The translations under genes and the position numbers were made by a program. Below the pieces are notes generated by a model. The model was not told where the DNA came from and ran no database searches. It saw only the letters and a list, made by a program, of their open reading frames with translations. A stretch of DNA of 38,587 bases from Pelomonas sp041914785 (GTDB taxonomy: Bacteria > Pseudomonadota > Gammaproteobacteria > Burkholderiales > Burkholderiaceae_C): NCBI GenBank assembly GCA_041914785.1, contig JAYSCT010000030.1, forward strand, positions 1-38,587, in the 5' to 3' direction. Below, piece after piece: positions 8,157 to 15,513 of this stretch; within the stretch, counting starts at the first letter, position 1; every line of letters starts with the position of its first letter.

Positions 8157-8184
8157 ATATACGGTCCGTATACGAACCGTATAT
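8157..8184. promoter_or_regulatory. Dyad operator before the parD-like/map operon
   Basis: ATATACGGT (8157-8165) and ACCGTATAT (8176-8184) form a perfect inverted repeat. The spacer holds a second palindrome, CGTATACG (8167-8174), so the TATACGG/CCGTATA word occurs three times. It lies 10 bp upstream of the ParD-like ATG, a usual place for autoregulation by ribbon-helix-helix proteins. TATAGT on the minus strand (8154-8159) could be the -10 box, though no good -35 is visible. Confidence 0.65.
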
Positions 8185-8198
8185 TGCCGACGCCTTGG

Positions 8199-9278
8199 TC
8201 AGCCGGCCACGTGCGCCGCCACGGCCTCGCCCAGCGCGCGGGTGCTGGCGGTGCCGCCCATGTCGGGCGTGCGCGGGCCGTGCTGCAGCACGGCCTCGAT
8301 GGCGGCCATGACGGCAGCGCGCGCGGCCTCGAAGCGGGCGTCGCCCTGGCCCAGGAACTCCAGCATCAGCGCGCCGGACCAGATCATCGCCACCGGGTTG
8401 GCGATGCCGCGGCCGGCGATGTCCGGCGCCGAGCCGTGCACGGGCTCGAACAGCGACGGGAAGCGCCGCTCCGGGTTCAGGTTGGCCGACGGCGCGATGC
8501 CGATGGTGCCGGTGCAGGCGGGCCCGAGGTCGGACAGGATGTCGCCGAACAGGTTGGACGCCACCACCACGTCGAAGCGCTCGGGCGTCAGCACGAAGCG
8601 CGCGGTCAGGATGTCGATGTGGGACTTGTCCCAGCGCACGTCGGGGTACTGCGCGGCCATGGCCTCCACGCGCTCGTCCCAGTAGGGCATGGAGATCGCG
8701 ATGCCGTTGGACTTGGTGGCCGAGGTGAGGTGCTTCTTGGGCCGCGAGCGGGCCAGCTCGAACGCGTACTGGAGGATGCGGTCGGTGCCGTGGCGCGTGA
8801 ACACGGCCTCCTGCAGCACCGTCTCACGCTCGGTGCCCTCGAACATGCGGCCGCCCACCGACGAGTACTCGCCCTCGGTGTTCTCGCGGATGACGAGGAA
8901 GTCGATGTCGCCCACCTGCTTGCCTGCCAGCGGGCAGGGCACGCCGGGCATCAGCCGCACCGGGCGCACGTTGGCGTACTGGTCGAAGCGGCGGCGGAAC
9001 TGCAGCAGCGAGCCCCACAGCGAGATGTGGTCGGGCAGCTTGTCGGGCCAGCCCACGGCGCCGAAGTAGATGGCGTCAAAGCCGCGCAGCTGCTCGAACC
9101 AGTCGGCCGGCATCATGGTGCCGTGCTGCAGGTAATAGTCGCAGTGGGCCCAGTCGAAATGCGTGAACTGCAGGTCCAGCCCGAAGCGGCGGGCGGCGGC
9201 CTCCAGCACGCGCAGGCCTTCGGGCATCACTTCCTGGCCGATGCCGTCTCCGGCGATGACAGCGATGCGATGGGTCAT
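8199..9278 (-). CDS. Tartrate/D-malate/3-isopropylmalate-type dehydrogenase
   Basis: The 359-residue NAD-dependent beta-decarboxylating dehydrogenase begins HRIAVIAGDGIGQEV and has the family signature NLFGDILSDLGPACTGTIG (Asp residues bind the divalent metal) plus ENTEGEYS. The sequence FDWAHCDYYLQHGTMMPADW and AIYFGAVGWP fit the tartrate dehydrogenase/decarboxylase (TtuC) or D-malate dehydrogenase (DmlA) branch rather than LeuB, and no leuCD genes are present. Expected reaction: oxidation of tartrate or D-malate in the cytoplasm. ATG 9278 is preceded by GGAG with 7-nt spacing; upstream in-frame starts overlap the regulator. A divergent LysR gene suggests substrate-inducible control. Confidence 0.85.
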   Translation of the reverse strand: MTHRIAVIAGDGIGQEVMPEGLRVLEAAARRFGLDLQFTHFDWAHCDYYLQHGTMMPADWFEQLRGFDAIYFGAVGWPDKLPDHISLWGSLLQFRRRFDQYANVRPVRLMPGVPCPLAGKQVGDIDFLVIRENTEGEYSSVGGRMFEGTERETVLQEAVFTRHGTDRILQYAFELARSRPKKHLTSATKSNGIAISMPYWDERVEAMAAQYPDVRWDKSHIDILTARFVLTPERFDVVVASNLFGDILSDLGPACTGTIGIAPSANLNPERRFPSLFEPVHGSAPDIAGRGIANPVAMIWSGALMLEFLGQGDARFEAARAAVMAAIEAVLQHGPRTPDMGGTASTRALGEAVAAHVAG

Positions 9279-9349
9279 GGAGGGTCTCCGGCGTTGAGGA
9301 ATGGCCGCCAGCTTATCGACAACGCATCGGGCAACAATCACCCACCCCG

Positions 9350-10285
9350 TTGATCCGGCGGCCACGAAGCGTGAACACCCAACCCCTCCCCCAGCTCGAC
9401 GACCTGCGGCTGTTCTGCGGCGTGGCGCGGCATGGCAGCTTTGCGATGGCGGCGCGCACGCTGGGCGTGTCCAAGGCGCTGGTCAGCAAGCGCATCGCGC
9501 TGCTGGAGGGGGCGCTGCAGGTGCGGCTGTTCCACCGCACGACGCGCAGCATCACGCTGACGCCGCAGGGCGAGCTGGTGCTGCCCTGGGCGCGGCGCAT
9601 CACCGAGGATGTGGACCTGCTGGGCGAGGCGCTGAGCCTGGAACGCGCGGCGCCGGCCGGCCTGCTGCGGCTGTGCAGCAGCACGGGCTTTGGCAGCCGC
9701 CACCTGGCGCCGGCGCTGTCGGCGCTGGCCACGCGGCACCCGCAGCTGCAGATCGAGCTGACGTTGCTGGACCGGCCGGTGGACCTGATCGAGGAAGGCT
9801 TCCAGCTCGACCTGCGCCTGGGCCAGGTGCACGAGGGCCATGTGACGGCGCGGCGCGTGGCCCGCAACCGCCGCGTGCTGTGCGCCGCGCCCGCCTACCT
9901 GGCGCGCCATGGCCACCCGCAGACGCTGGCCGAGCTGGCCGCGCACCGCTGCATCCCCATCCGCGAGCGCGACCAGGACTTCGCCCGCTGGGACCTCGTC
10001 GGCCCCGACGGCCCGGCATCGGTGCGCGTGTCTGGCCCGCTGTCGGCCAACCAGGGCGGCGTGGTGCGGCAGTGGGCGCTGGACGGCCACGGCATCATCC
10101 TGCGCTCCACCTGGGACGTGCACGACGACCTCGCCGCCGGCCGGCTGCTGCCGGTGCTGCCGGCCTACCACCAGCCCGCCGACGTGTGGGCCGTGTGCCC
10201 GACACGGCTGTCGGCCTCGGCGCGGGTGCGCGTCTGCGTGGAGTTCCTGGCCGACTGGTTCAGCCGGGCCGGCCTGGGCGACTGA
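9350..10285 (+). CDS. LysR-family regulator, divergent from the tartrate dehydrogenase gene
   Basis: A LysR regulator of about 311 residues. The helix-turn-helix is at FCGVARHGSFAMAARTLGVSKALVSKRIALLE (key SxAxAAxxLGVSxxxVSxRIxxLE, residues about 23-54); a substrate-binding domain of the CrgA-like PBP2 group follows (LRLCSSTGFGSRHLAPALSALA start). Start is uncertain: ATG 9350 or GTG 9371; the latter begins 14 residues before the helix-turn-helix motif, the more typical distance. It is divergent from the dehydrogenase gene, the arrangement of TtuA/DmlR-type activators. Its 3' end overlaps the converging thioesterase gene by 26 bp. Confidence 0.88.
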   Translation: MIRRPRSVNTQPLPQLDDLRLFCGVARHGSFAMAARTLGVSKALVSKRIALLEGALQVRLFHRTTRSITLTPQGELVLPWARRITEDVDLLGEALSLERAAPAGLLRLCSSTGFGSRHLAPALSALATRHPQLQIELTLLDRPVDLIEEGFQLDLRLGQVHEGHVTARRVARNRRVLCAAPAYLARHGHPQTLAELAAHRCIPIRERDQDFARWDLVGPDGPASVRVSGPLSANQGGVVRQWALDGHGIILRSTWDVHDDLAAGRLLPVLPAYHQPADVWAVCPTRLSASARVRVCVEFLADWFSRAGLGD

Positions 10286-10727
10286 CGACGGCCGCCTCGT
10301 AGACCTGCACAAACTCCGCCGGCATGCGCTTCGGTTGGCCGCTGCTGATCGCGATGCAGACCAGCTGCCAGCGCCCGCGCACCAGCGTCGCGCCGTCGCT
10401 CGCCCGCCGCAGCTGGAAGCGCCGCTCCATCGTGAGCCGCCCGTCGCTGGCGGTCAGCCAGGTGCCAAGCGTGAGCGCCTCGCCCTCGAAGGACGGCAGC
10501 AGGTAGTCGTAGTGCCCCTCGCGGATGGCCATCGCGCGGTCCAGCCGCCGGTAGTCGGCCAGCGTCAGGCCCAGCGCCTCGGAATGCGCCCAGCCCGCCT
10601 GCTCGCACCACTGCACGTAGACCGCGTTGTTGGTGTGGCCCAGGCCGTCGATGTGTTCCGTCGCGGGCGCGAGCGCCAGCGTGAACGGCGACGCGAAGTC
10701 CCAGCCCGCGGACAGGTCCATGCTCAC
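10260..10727 (-). CDS. Hotdog-fold acyl-CoA thioesterase (4HBT/YbgC-like)
   Basis: The 155-residue single hotdog-domain protein has the 4HBT motif DGLGHTNNAVYVQWCEQA (residues 27-44; the usual D-x-x-G-H-x-N-N-x-x-Y). Such enzymes hydrolyse acyl-CoA thioesters; substrate cannot be told. GTG 10727 overlaps the jetD stop (GTGA), while ATG 10721 is an alternative two codons in. The overlap places it as a fifth cistron of the Wadjet-like operon, although no role in defence is known for this family, so it may simply be a passenger. Confidence 0.82.
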   Translation of the reverse strand: MSMDLSAGWDFASPFTLALAPATEHIDGLGHTNNAVYVQWCEQAGWAHSEALGLTLADYRRLDRAMAIREGHYDYLLPSFEGEALTLGTWLTASDGRLTMERRFQLRRASDGATLVRGRWQLVCIAISSGQPKRMPAEFVQVYEAAVVSRPGRPG

Positions 10728-11893
10728 AGCCAGCCCTCCTGCTCGGCCTTCAGGCCGCGGGCCAGCATCGCATCACGCAGCGCGGCCAGCGCGGGGGGCA
10801 GGTCTTGCGCCGCCAGCCGCTGCAGCGCGGCCCGGTCGTAGGCGCCCAGCGGCAGCGCGCCGGCGCGCTCCAGCCGCGCGGGCTCCATCGCCTGCGCGGC
10901 CCCGGGCTGGCCGGCCGCGGCCCTGGGCGCGGCCGCGGCCAGCGCGAACTCGACGCCGGCGGGGTCGGCATCGGCGCTGATGGCCGCCGGCGCGGGCGCC
11001 AGCGCCAGCAGGTGCGCCATCGCCTGCCCCCAGGCCCGCGTGGGCCGGCCGGCCATCCACACCAGCGCGTCACCGGCCACGCGCCGCGCGGCCTGCTTCT
11101 CGAAGCTGGCACGGTTCTCGATGAGCCACCAGCGCGCCGGCGGCGCCTCCACGCGCTGCGCCGCCAGCAGCGCCGGCACGGGCAGCGTCGCGAACGGCAG
11201 CACGCCCAGGTCCACACGGCCGCCGGGCCAGGCCAGCCCCAGGTCGCCGGCCAGCGTCAGGGTCGGCGCAAACGCGCCGATGCCCAGCGCCGGCAGGTCG
11301 AAATGCCGCTCCAGCCATTGCCATTCGCCGTCGCCCACGGCCTTGGTGTGGCCCAGCCGCAGCGCGAAGTCACGGCGCAGGCCGGCCTCGCCCGCGGCCA
11401 CCCAGTCCGCCAGGGCCTCCAGCAAGGCTGCCCTCGCCTCGGCGGCGGCCAGGGCCATGCGCGACTCGGCCAGCGCCTGGGCGGCCTCGCCAGCGAGTTC
11501 GTGGCCCATCAAGGCGTCGAGCCGCGCGGCCAGCGCCGTGCGCCGGGCGTCGCGTTCGCCGCGTGTGGGCAGGCCCAGCGCCGCCTGCAGCGCGTCCAGC
11601 TCCACCCAGCACAGCTCCACCGGGCGCCAACGCCCCTTCTCGAAGCGCTCGCGGCGCGTGCACAGGCCGGCCTTCAGCGCCAGGTCGGACAGGCGCTGTG
11701 CCAGCTCGATGCGCGACGGCCCGGCGGCCTCCAGCAGGCTCTGCCACTTGCGCGTGGCAGCACTGCCGCGCAGCCAGTCCACCAGCAGCGGCTGCTCGTC
11801 GGCATCCAGTCGCGGCAGCGCGCCGGGCCAGCAGGGCGCGGCAGCCTCCAGCTCCTGGCGGGAGCGGTCCCCGGAGCGCGGCCGCCAGTCCAT
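10724..11893 (-). CDS. jetD: Wadjet JetD / MksG-like Toprim nuclease subunit
   Basis: The 389-residue protein has an alpha-helical N-terminal arm region (DUF3322-like, about 1-200) and a C-terminal Toprim-like domain (DUF2220-like). Toprim acidic residues are visible: WWLIEN (Glu259) with RASFE, and ISADADPAG (Asp308, Asp310). In Wadjet systems JetD is the topoisomerase-VI-like nuclease that cuts plasmid DNA once the JetABC motor has extruded it. The frame is open far upstream, but ATG 11893 overlaps the jetC stop (TGATG) and is the obvious start. The catalytic residues look intact, so the subunit should be active. The name follows from sequence features plus operon order; the Wadjet subtype was not resolved. 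Confidence 0.85.
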   Translation of the reverse strand: MDWRPRSGDRSRQELEAAAPCWPGALPRLDADEQPLLVDWLRGSAATRKWQSLLEAAGPSRIELAQRLSDLALKAGLCTRRERFEKGRWRPVELCWVELDALQAALGLPTRGERDARRTALAARLDALMGHELAGEAAQALAESRMALAAAEARAALLEALADWVAAGEAGLRRDFALRLGHTKAVGDGEWQWLERHFDLPALGIGAFAPTLTLAGDLGLAWPGGRVDLGVLPFATLPVPALLAAQRVEAPPARWWLIENRASFEKQAARRVAGDALVWMAGRPTRAWGQAMAHLLALAPAPAAISADADPAGVEFALAAAAPRAAAGQPGAAQAMEPARLERAGALPLGAYDRAALQRLAAQDLPPALAALRDAMLARGLKAEQEGWL

Positions 11894-14709
11894 CAGGCGT
11901 ACTCGCTGACCTCCGGCCGCCGCGCCAGCACCGCGATGGGCGGCGCCCAGCGCTCGCCGCGCGGCTTCTTGCTCGTCACCAGCGTGATCTCGCTGGGCTC
12001 GAAGACCTCGACGTTGTGCGTGATCGGCGTCGTCAGCAGGTACTGCGCGCGGGTGCTGCGCAGGAAATGGCCGACCAGCTGGATGTTGCGCACGTCCAGG
12101 TGGGCGAAGGGCTCGTCGATGAACACGAAGCCGCCCGGCGTCTCGTCGTCCTTCATCAGGCCGACGAGCAGGATCAGGCTCTTCAGCACCTGCTGGCCGC
12201 CCGAGGCCTCGCCGTCGTTCAGGCCCACCTCGCCCTTGCCGTCGAAGTTGAACTTCACGTGCAGGCCGGCCTGGGCCAGCACGGTGTCGTCGTTGTCCAG
12301 GTGCGGCAGCTGCGCCTCGGCCGCCACGCCGGCCAGCTCGCCCAGCTCGGCGACGTTCTTCTTGTAGCGGCGCACGGTGGCGCGCAGCACGTCGATGTAG
12401 CGCTCGCGGGCGTTGCTGGCGGCGGTGGCGGCCAGCGCGTTGCTGGCGCGGCGGTCGCTGAGCTGGGCCTCCTCCTCGCGCACCTGCATTTCCATCCGGA
12501 TGTGGCGGTCGATGACGGTGGCGTCGGTCTCCCACAGGCCGTCGGCCAGCTCGCGGTCGACGCGGTCGGCGCGCAGCTGGGCCTGGCGGGCGTTCTCGAA
12601 GTCATTGCGCAGCGCCTGCAGCGCGATGGCGGTGGTCCAGCGCGGCGGGAACTTGGCGCCGGCCTCGCGGGACTCGCGCGCCGCCGTGCGCAGCGCCTTG
12701 CGCCGTTCGGCGTGCTCGCGCGCCGTGCGGGCCTGGCGTTCCTCGCCGTCCTTGAGCTCCAGCTGCGCACGCTCGTAGTTCTGCTCGTGCACGCCGGAGG
12801 CCTTCAGCAGCCGGTCGTGCTCGGCCTCCACGGTCGTCATGCGCGTGCTGGCCTCGGCGCGCGCCTGCCGCAGTGCCGGCAAGCGCGAGCGCGCCTCGGC
12901 GAACTCGTCAGCGCGCTCGGACAGCTCCACGGCCGCCTTGTGGCCTTGCGCAGCACGCTGCGCGTCCTTGAACTGGCGCTCCACCTCGGCCTGCGCCTTG
13001 GCGATGCCGGTCAGCTCCTTGTCGATGCGCGCCAGCTCGCCCTCCAGCGACGCGCGGCGCGACGCGACGGCGTTGGCGCCGAACTGGTGGTCCGACGCCG
13101 GAATGGCCACGCTGCGGCCGCCGCGGCCGTCGCGGTAGTAGGCATCGGGCGTGATCCATTCGCCGCCGGTGCCCGAGCCCTCCTCCGTGCTGGCCACGCA
13201 GCGGATCCCGTCCAGCTGGCGGGCCAGCCAGGTGGGCAGCGGCGCGCTGACCTTGAGCGCGGCCAGCAGCGAGCCAGGTCTTGCCTGTGGTACGGGCGCC
13301 GCGTCGGAGACGACGTAGTGGCGGTATTTCTGCTTCGCCGCCAGACGGAAGGCGCTCGCCTCGTCGCTCCTGCTCTTCAGCACGATGACCCAGCGCGAAC
13401 CGCGCAGCACGCCCTCGGCGGCAGCGCGCCAGTGTTCGTCGGCAATGTCGATGCAGTCTGCCACGACATGGTGGGCGATGCCGGCCTCGTCCAGCGCAGC
13501 GCGCAGCGGCCTCACCTCGGGCGGCGGCGGCGGCAGGCGCTTGTCCTTGAGCTCGGCGAGCAGGCCCTGCACGTGCAGCAGCTTGTCGTTCCAGCGCGTG
13601 TAGTCGCCGCGCAGGCGGTCGCGCTCGGCGGCCAGCGCCTGGGTGCGGGCGGCGAGTGCTGCGGCGTCGGCCTCCACGTCGGCCAGCGCGCGCAGCTCGT
13701 CCTCGCGCTTGACCGTGGCCTCCACCGGCTTCTCGGCGTCGCGCGCGGTGTCGAAGGCGGCGCGGGCCTCGCGCTTCTCGCCGTCCAGCTCGGCCAGGCG
13801 CTTCTTGGCGGCCTCGTGGTCGGCAAACAGCTGGTGCAGGCCGGCGCGCTTGGCCGACAGCGCCCGGGCGTCGGCCGCGGCGAACAGCCGTGCGCGGTGC
13901 AGCTCGCGGCCGTCGCGGGCCAGGCGCTCACGGGCCTCGCTCCACTGCAGCACCGGCAGCACCTCGGTGGCCAGACGCTCGCGTTCGGCGATCTTGAGCT
14001 GCCACTGCTTGTAGTTGTTGACGCGGTTGGCCAGTTCGGCCAGCTGCGCCTGCGTGCGCGCCAGCTCGCCCTCGGCCGTCTGCACCTCCTTGGCCAGCTG
14101 CTGCTGATGGCCGCGCGCCTGCTCGTAGCGGTCCAGCACCTCCTGGTCGCCGAACACCTCGAAGACGAGGCGCAGCAGTTCCTTGGGCGACAGCTCGCAC
14201 AGCCGGTCGGTCTGGCCCTGCTCCAGCGCCAGCACCCGGCCGATGGCGCGGGTCAAACCCGCCGCTTCCAGGCGTTTTCTCCAGGCCTCGATGCCCAGCC
14301 ATTCGCGCTCGCCCTTCTCGGCCAGCTTCTCGATCTCGACGGCGCCTTCGACGATGAGGTAGCGCCGCACCCAGTCGCCGCCCTGGCGTTCGATGCGGCA
14401 GGCCAGCGTGACCTGGTCGGCGTAGAGCAGCGACGACGCGAAGGGCCGGCTGCTGTTCTGCCGGCCGCGCGGCCGGTTGTCCACCAGCGCGCGCAGCCAG
14501 GCCGTCTCGGCGTTGGCGTGGCGGGCATAGGTGCGGAAGGTGCGGCCGCCCGAGCATTCCAGGCCCAGCAGCGTACGCAGCGCGTCCAGCAGCGTCGTCT
14601 TGCCCGAGCCGTTGGGGCCGGCGATGGTGATGATGTTGCCGTCCAGCGGCAGCGTGACGCGCTGGCAGTAGTCCCAGTGCAGCAGTTCGAGGGTTTGGAG
14701 ATGGAACAT
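11893..14709 (-). CDS. jetC: Wadjet JetC / MksB-like SMC ATPase
   Basis: The 938-residue SMC-family ATPase has Walker A GPNGSGKTT (31-39), a long coiled coil (about 195-385), a hinge-like globular region (about 390-530), a return coiled coil (about 550-770), then ABC signature SGGQ (836-839), Walker B FVFIDE (861-866) and D-loop HLD (870-872). It powers DNA loop extrusion in Wadjet/MksBEFG complexes; with JetA (kleisin) and JetB (KITE) it recognises small circular DNA for cleavage by JetD. The length is close to MksB-type proteins (about 940) and shorter than many JetC of about 1,100. Starts at TGATG, overlapping the jetB stop; no frameshift is seen and all ATPase motifs are intact. Confidence 0.92.
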   Translation of the reverse strand: MFHLQTLELLHWDYCQRVTLPLDGNIITIAGPNGSGKTTLLDALRTLLGLECSGGRTFRTYARHANAETAWLRALVDNRPRGRQNSSRPFASSLLYADQVTLACRIERQGGDWVRRYLIVEGAVEIEKLAEKGEREWLGIEAWRKRLEAAGLTRAIGRVLALEQGQTDRLCELSPKELLRLVFEVFGDQEVLDRYEQARGHQQQLAKEVQTAEGELARTQAQLAELANRVNNYKQWQLKIAERERLATEVLPVLQWSEARERLARDGRELHRARLFAAADARALSAKRAGLHQLFADHEAAKKRLAELDGEKREARAAFDTARDAEKPVEATVKREDELRALADVEADAAALAARTQALAAERDRLRGDYTRWNDKLLHVQGLLAELKDKRLPPPPPEVRPLRAALDEAGIAHHVVADCIDIADEHWRAAAEGVLRGSRWVIVLKSRSDEASAFRLAAKQKYRHYVVSDAAPVPQARPGSLLAALKVSAPLPTWLARQLDGIRCVASTEEGSGTGGEWITPDAYYRDGRGGRSVAIPASDHQFGANAVASRRASLEGELARIDKELTGIAKAQAEVERQFKDAQRAAQGHKAAVELSERADEFAEARSRLPALRQARAEASTRMTTVEAEHDRLLKASGVHEQNYERAQLELKDGEERQARTAREHAERRKALRTAARESREAGAKFPPRWTTAIALQALRNDFENARQAQLRADRVDRELADGLWETDATVIDRHIRMEMQVREEEAQLSDRRASNALAATAASNARERYIDVLRATVRRYKKNVAELGELAGVAAEAQLPHLDNDDTVLAQAGLHVKFNFDGKGEVGLNDGEASGGQQVLKSLILLVGLMKDDETPGGFVFIDEPFAHLDVRNIQLVGHFLRSTRAQYLLTTPITHNVEVFEPSEITLVTSKKPRGERWAPPIAVLARRPEVSEYA

Positions 14710-15425
14710 CAGGCAGCGTCGTCGGCGGGTTCTTCTTGTTCCTGGCGGGCGGCCTGGATGGCGGCCAGCGCGGGTGCGGCGACGGCATCGGTCGCGCGGG
14801 CCAGCACGTCGGCCAGCGCACCGTCGAGGATGCGCGGCGCGAGCTGGTCGTAGTCCAGCAGCAGGTCCAGCAGCGGGCCTTCGGCAATGTCCTCGCCGCG
14901 GCGCGTGATGAAGCCGTGGCGCTCCAGCGCCTTCAGGTTGCCGTCCAGCCGCACCTTCTTGCCCAGTTGGTCGCCGAAGTCGGCCAGCAGGCTGCGGTAG
15001 CTCAGCACGGGCGACACGCTGGCGGCCGCCGGCAACGGCTTGTCGGCGGCGAACATCTCACCCTGCTGGTCGGCGGCGGCATCGGCGCGGTTGATCTGGC
15101 GCTGGCGCTTGGGCAGCACGATGAGGCTCCACAGGACCACCAGCAGCGACACGCCGTCGCGCGGCAGGTCGAGGTTGTTGTTGGCGCCCAAACCGGTCTC
15201 GCCAAACACGGCGCTCTCGGCCGGGCGCAGCAGCGCGACGGAGACATGCTCGGCATAGACGTTGTCCACCAGCTTGAGCCCCACGCCGGCCAGCCGCGCC
15301 GTGACGGCGGCCCACAGGTCGGCGTCGATCAGCGCGCGCTTGACCAGCGGATGGGTGCGAGGCAGCCAGCGGCGTGCCAGCAGTTGGGCCGCCAGGCTGG
15401 CGGCGTCGTCGAATGTGGCGTTCAT
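14709..15425 (-). CDS. jetB: Wadjet JetB / MksE-like KITE subunit
   Basis: The 238-residue protein with winged-helix-rich composition corresponds to the DUF4194/MksE class by position and size. It carries a conserved-looking core (DLPRDGVSLLVVLWSLIVLPKRQRQ, key residues LVVLWxxIVLPKRQ near 104-122) typical of these KITE-type subunits, and a basic GKKVRLDGNLKALERHGFITRR stretch near 160-180. It bridges kleisin JetA and the SMC heads. ATG 15425 is preferred because the frame upstream translates only the inserted palindromic repeat. No Shine-Dalgarno sequence is visible at this start, in contrast to the overlapping downstream cistrons; 49 bp separate it from the jetA stop. Confidence 0.85.
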   Translation of the reverse strand: MNATFDDAASLAAQLLARRWLPRTHPLVKRALIDADLWAAVTARLAGVGLKLVDNVYAEHVSVALLRPAESAVFGETGLGANNNLDLPRDGVSLLVVLWSLIVLPKRQRQINRADAAADQQGEMFAADKPLPAAASVSPVLSYRSLLADFGDQLGKKVRLDGNLKALERHGFITRRGEDIAEGPLLDLLLDYDQLAPRILDGALADVLARATDAVAAPALAAIQAARQEQEEPADDAA

Positions 15426-15442
15426 CGCAAGTCCAGAAACAC

Positions 15443-15513
15443 AGCCACAGAGGCACAGAGACACAGAGAAAACTTCATTGGCTGTTCCTCTGTGCCTCTG
15501 TGCCTCTGTGGCT
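15443..15513. repeat. Palindromic 9-nt tandem repeat at the jetA/jetB junction
   Basis: Left arm 15443-15468 is built from CACAGAGGC-like 9-mers. Right arm 15488-15513 is its reverse complement with one mismatch in 26; the innermost perfect part is AGCCACAGAGGCACAGAG (15443-15460 against 15496-15513). The 19-nt loop contains the jetA stop codon. Such CACAGAG-repeat hairpins are scattered through many proteobacterial genomes as non-coding mobile repeats. Here the copy lies inside the operon and adds a QSHRGTEAQRNSQ tail to JetA. Confidence 0.85.

Noticed and set aside
8199..9278. leuB of leucine biosynthesis
   Set aside because: No leuC/leuD neighbours; a LysR divergent regulator and sequence features fit tartrate/D-malate dehydrogenases better.
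11893..14709. Housekeeping SMC or SbcC
   Set aside because: Operon order with JetA/JetB/JetD-like proteins and lack of an SbcD nuclease point to the Wadjet/Mks group.
15443..15513. CRISPR or phage attachment site
   Set aside because: The repeated unit is a 9-mer arranged as a palindrome without spacers, and no integrase or cas genes are present.
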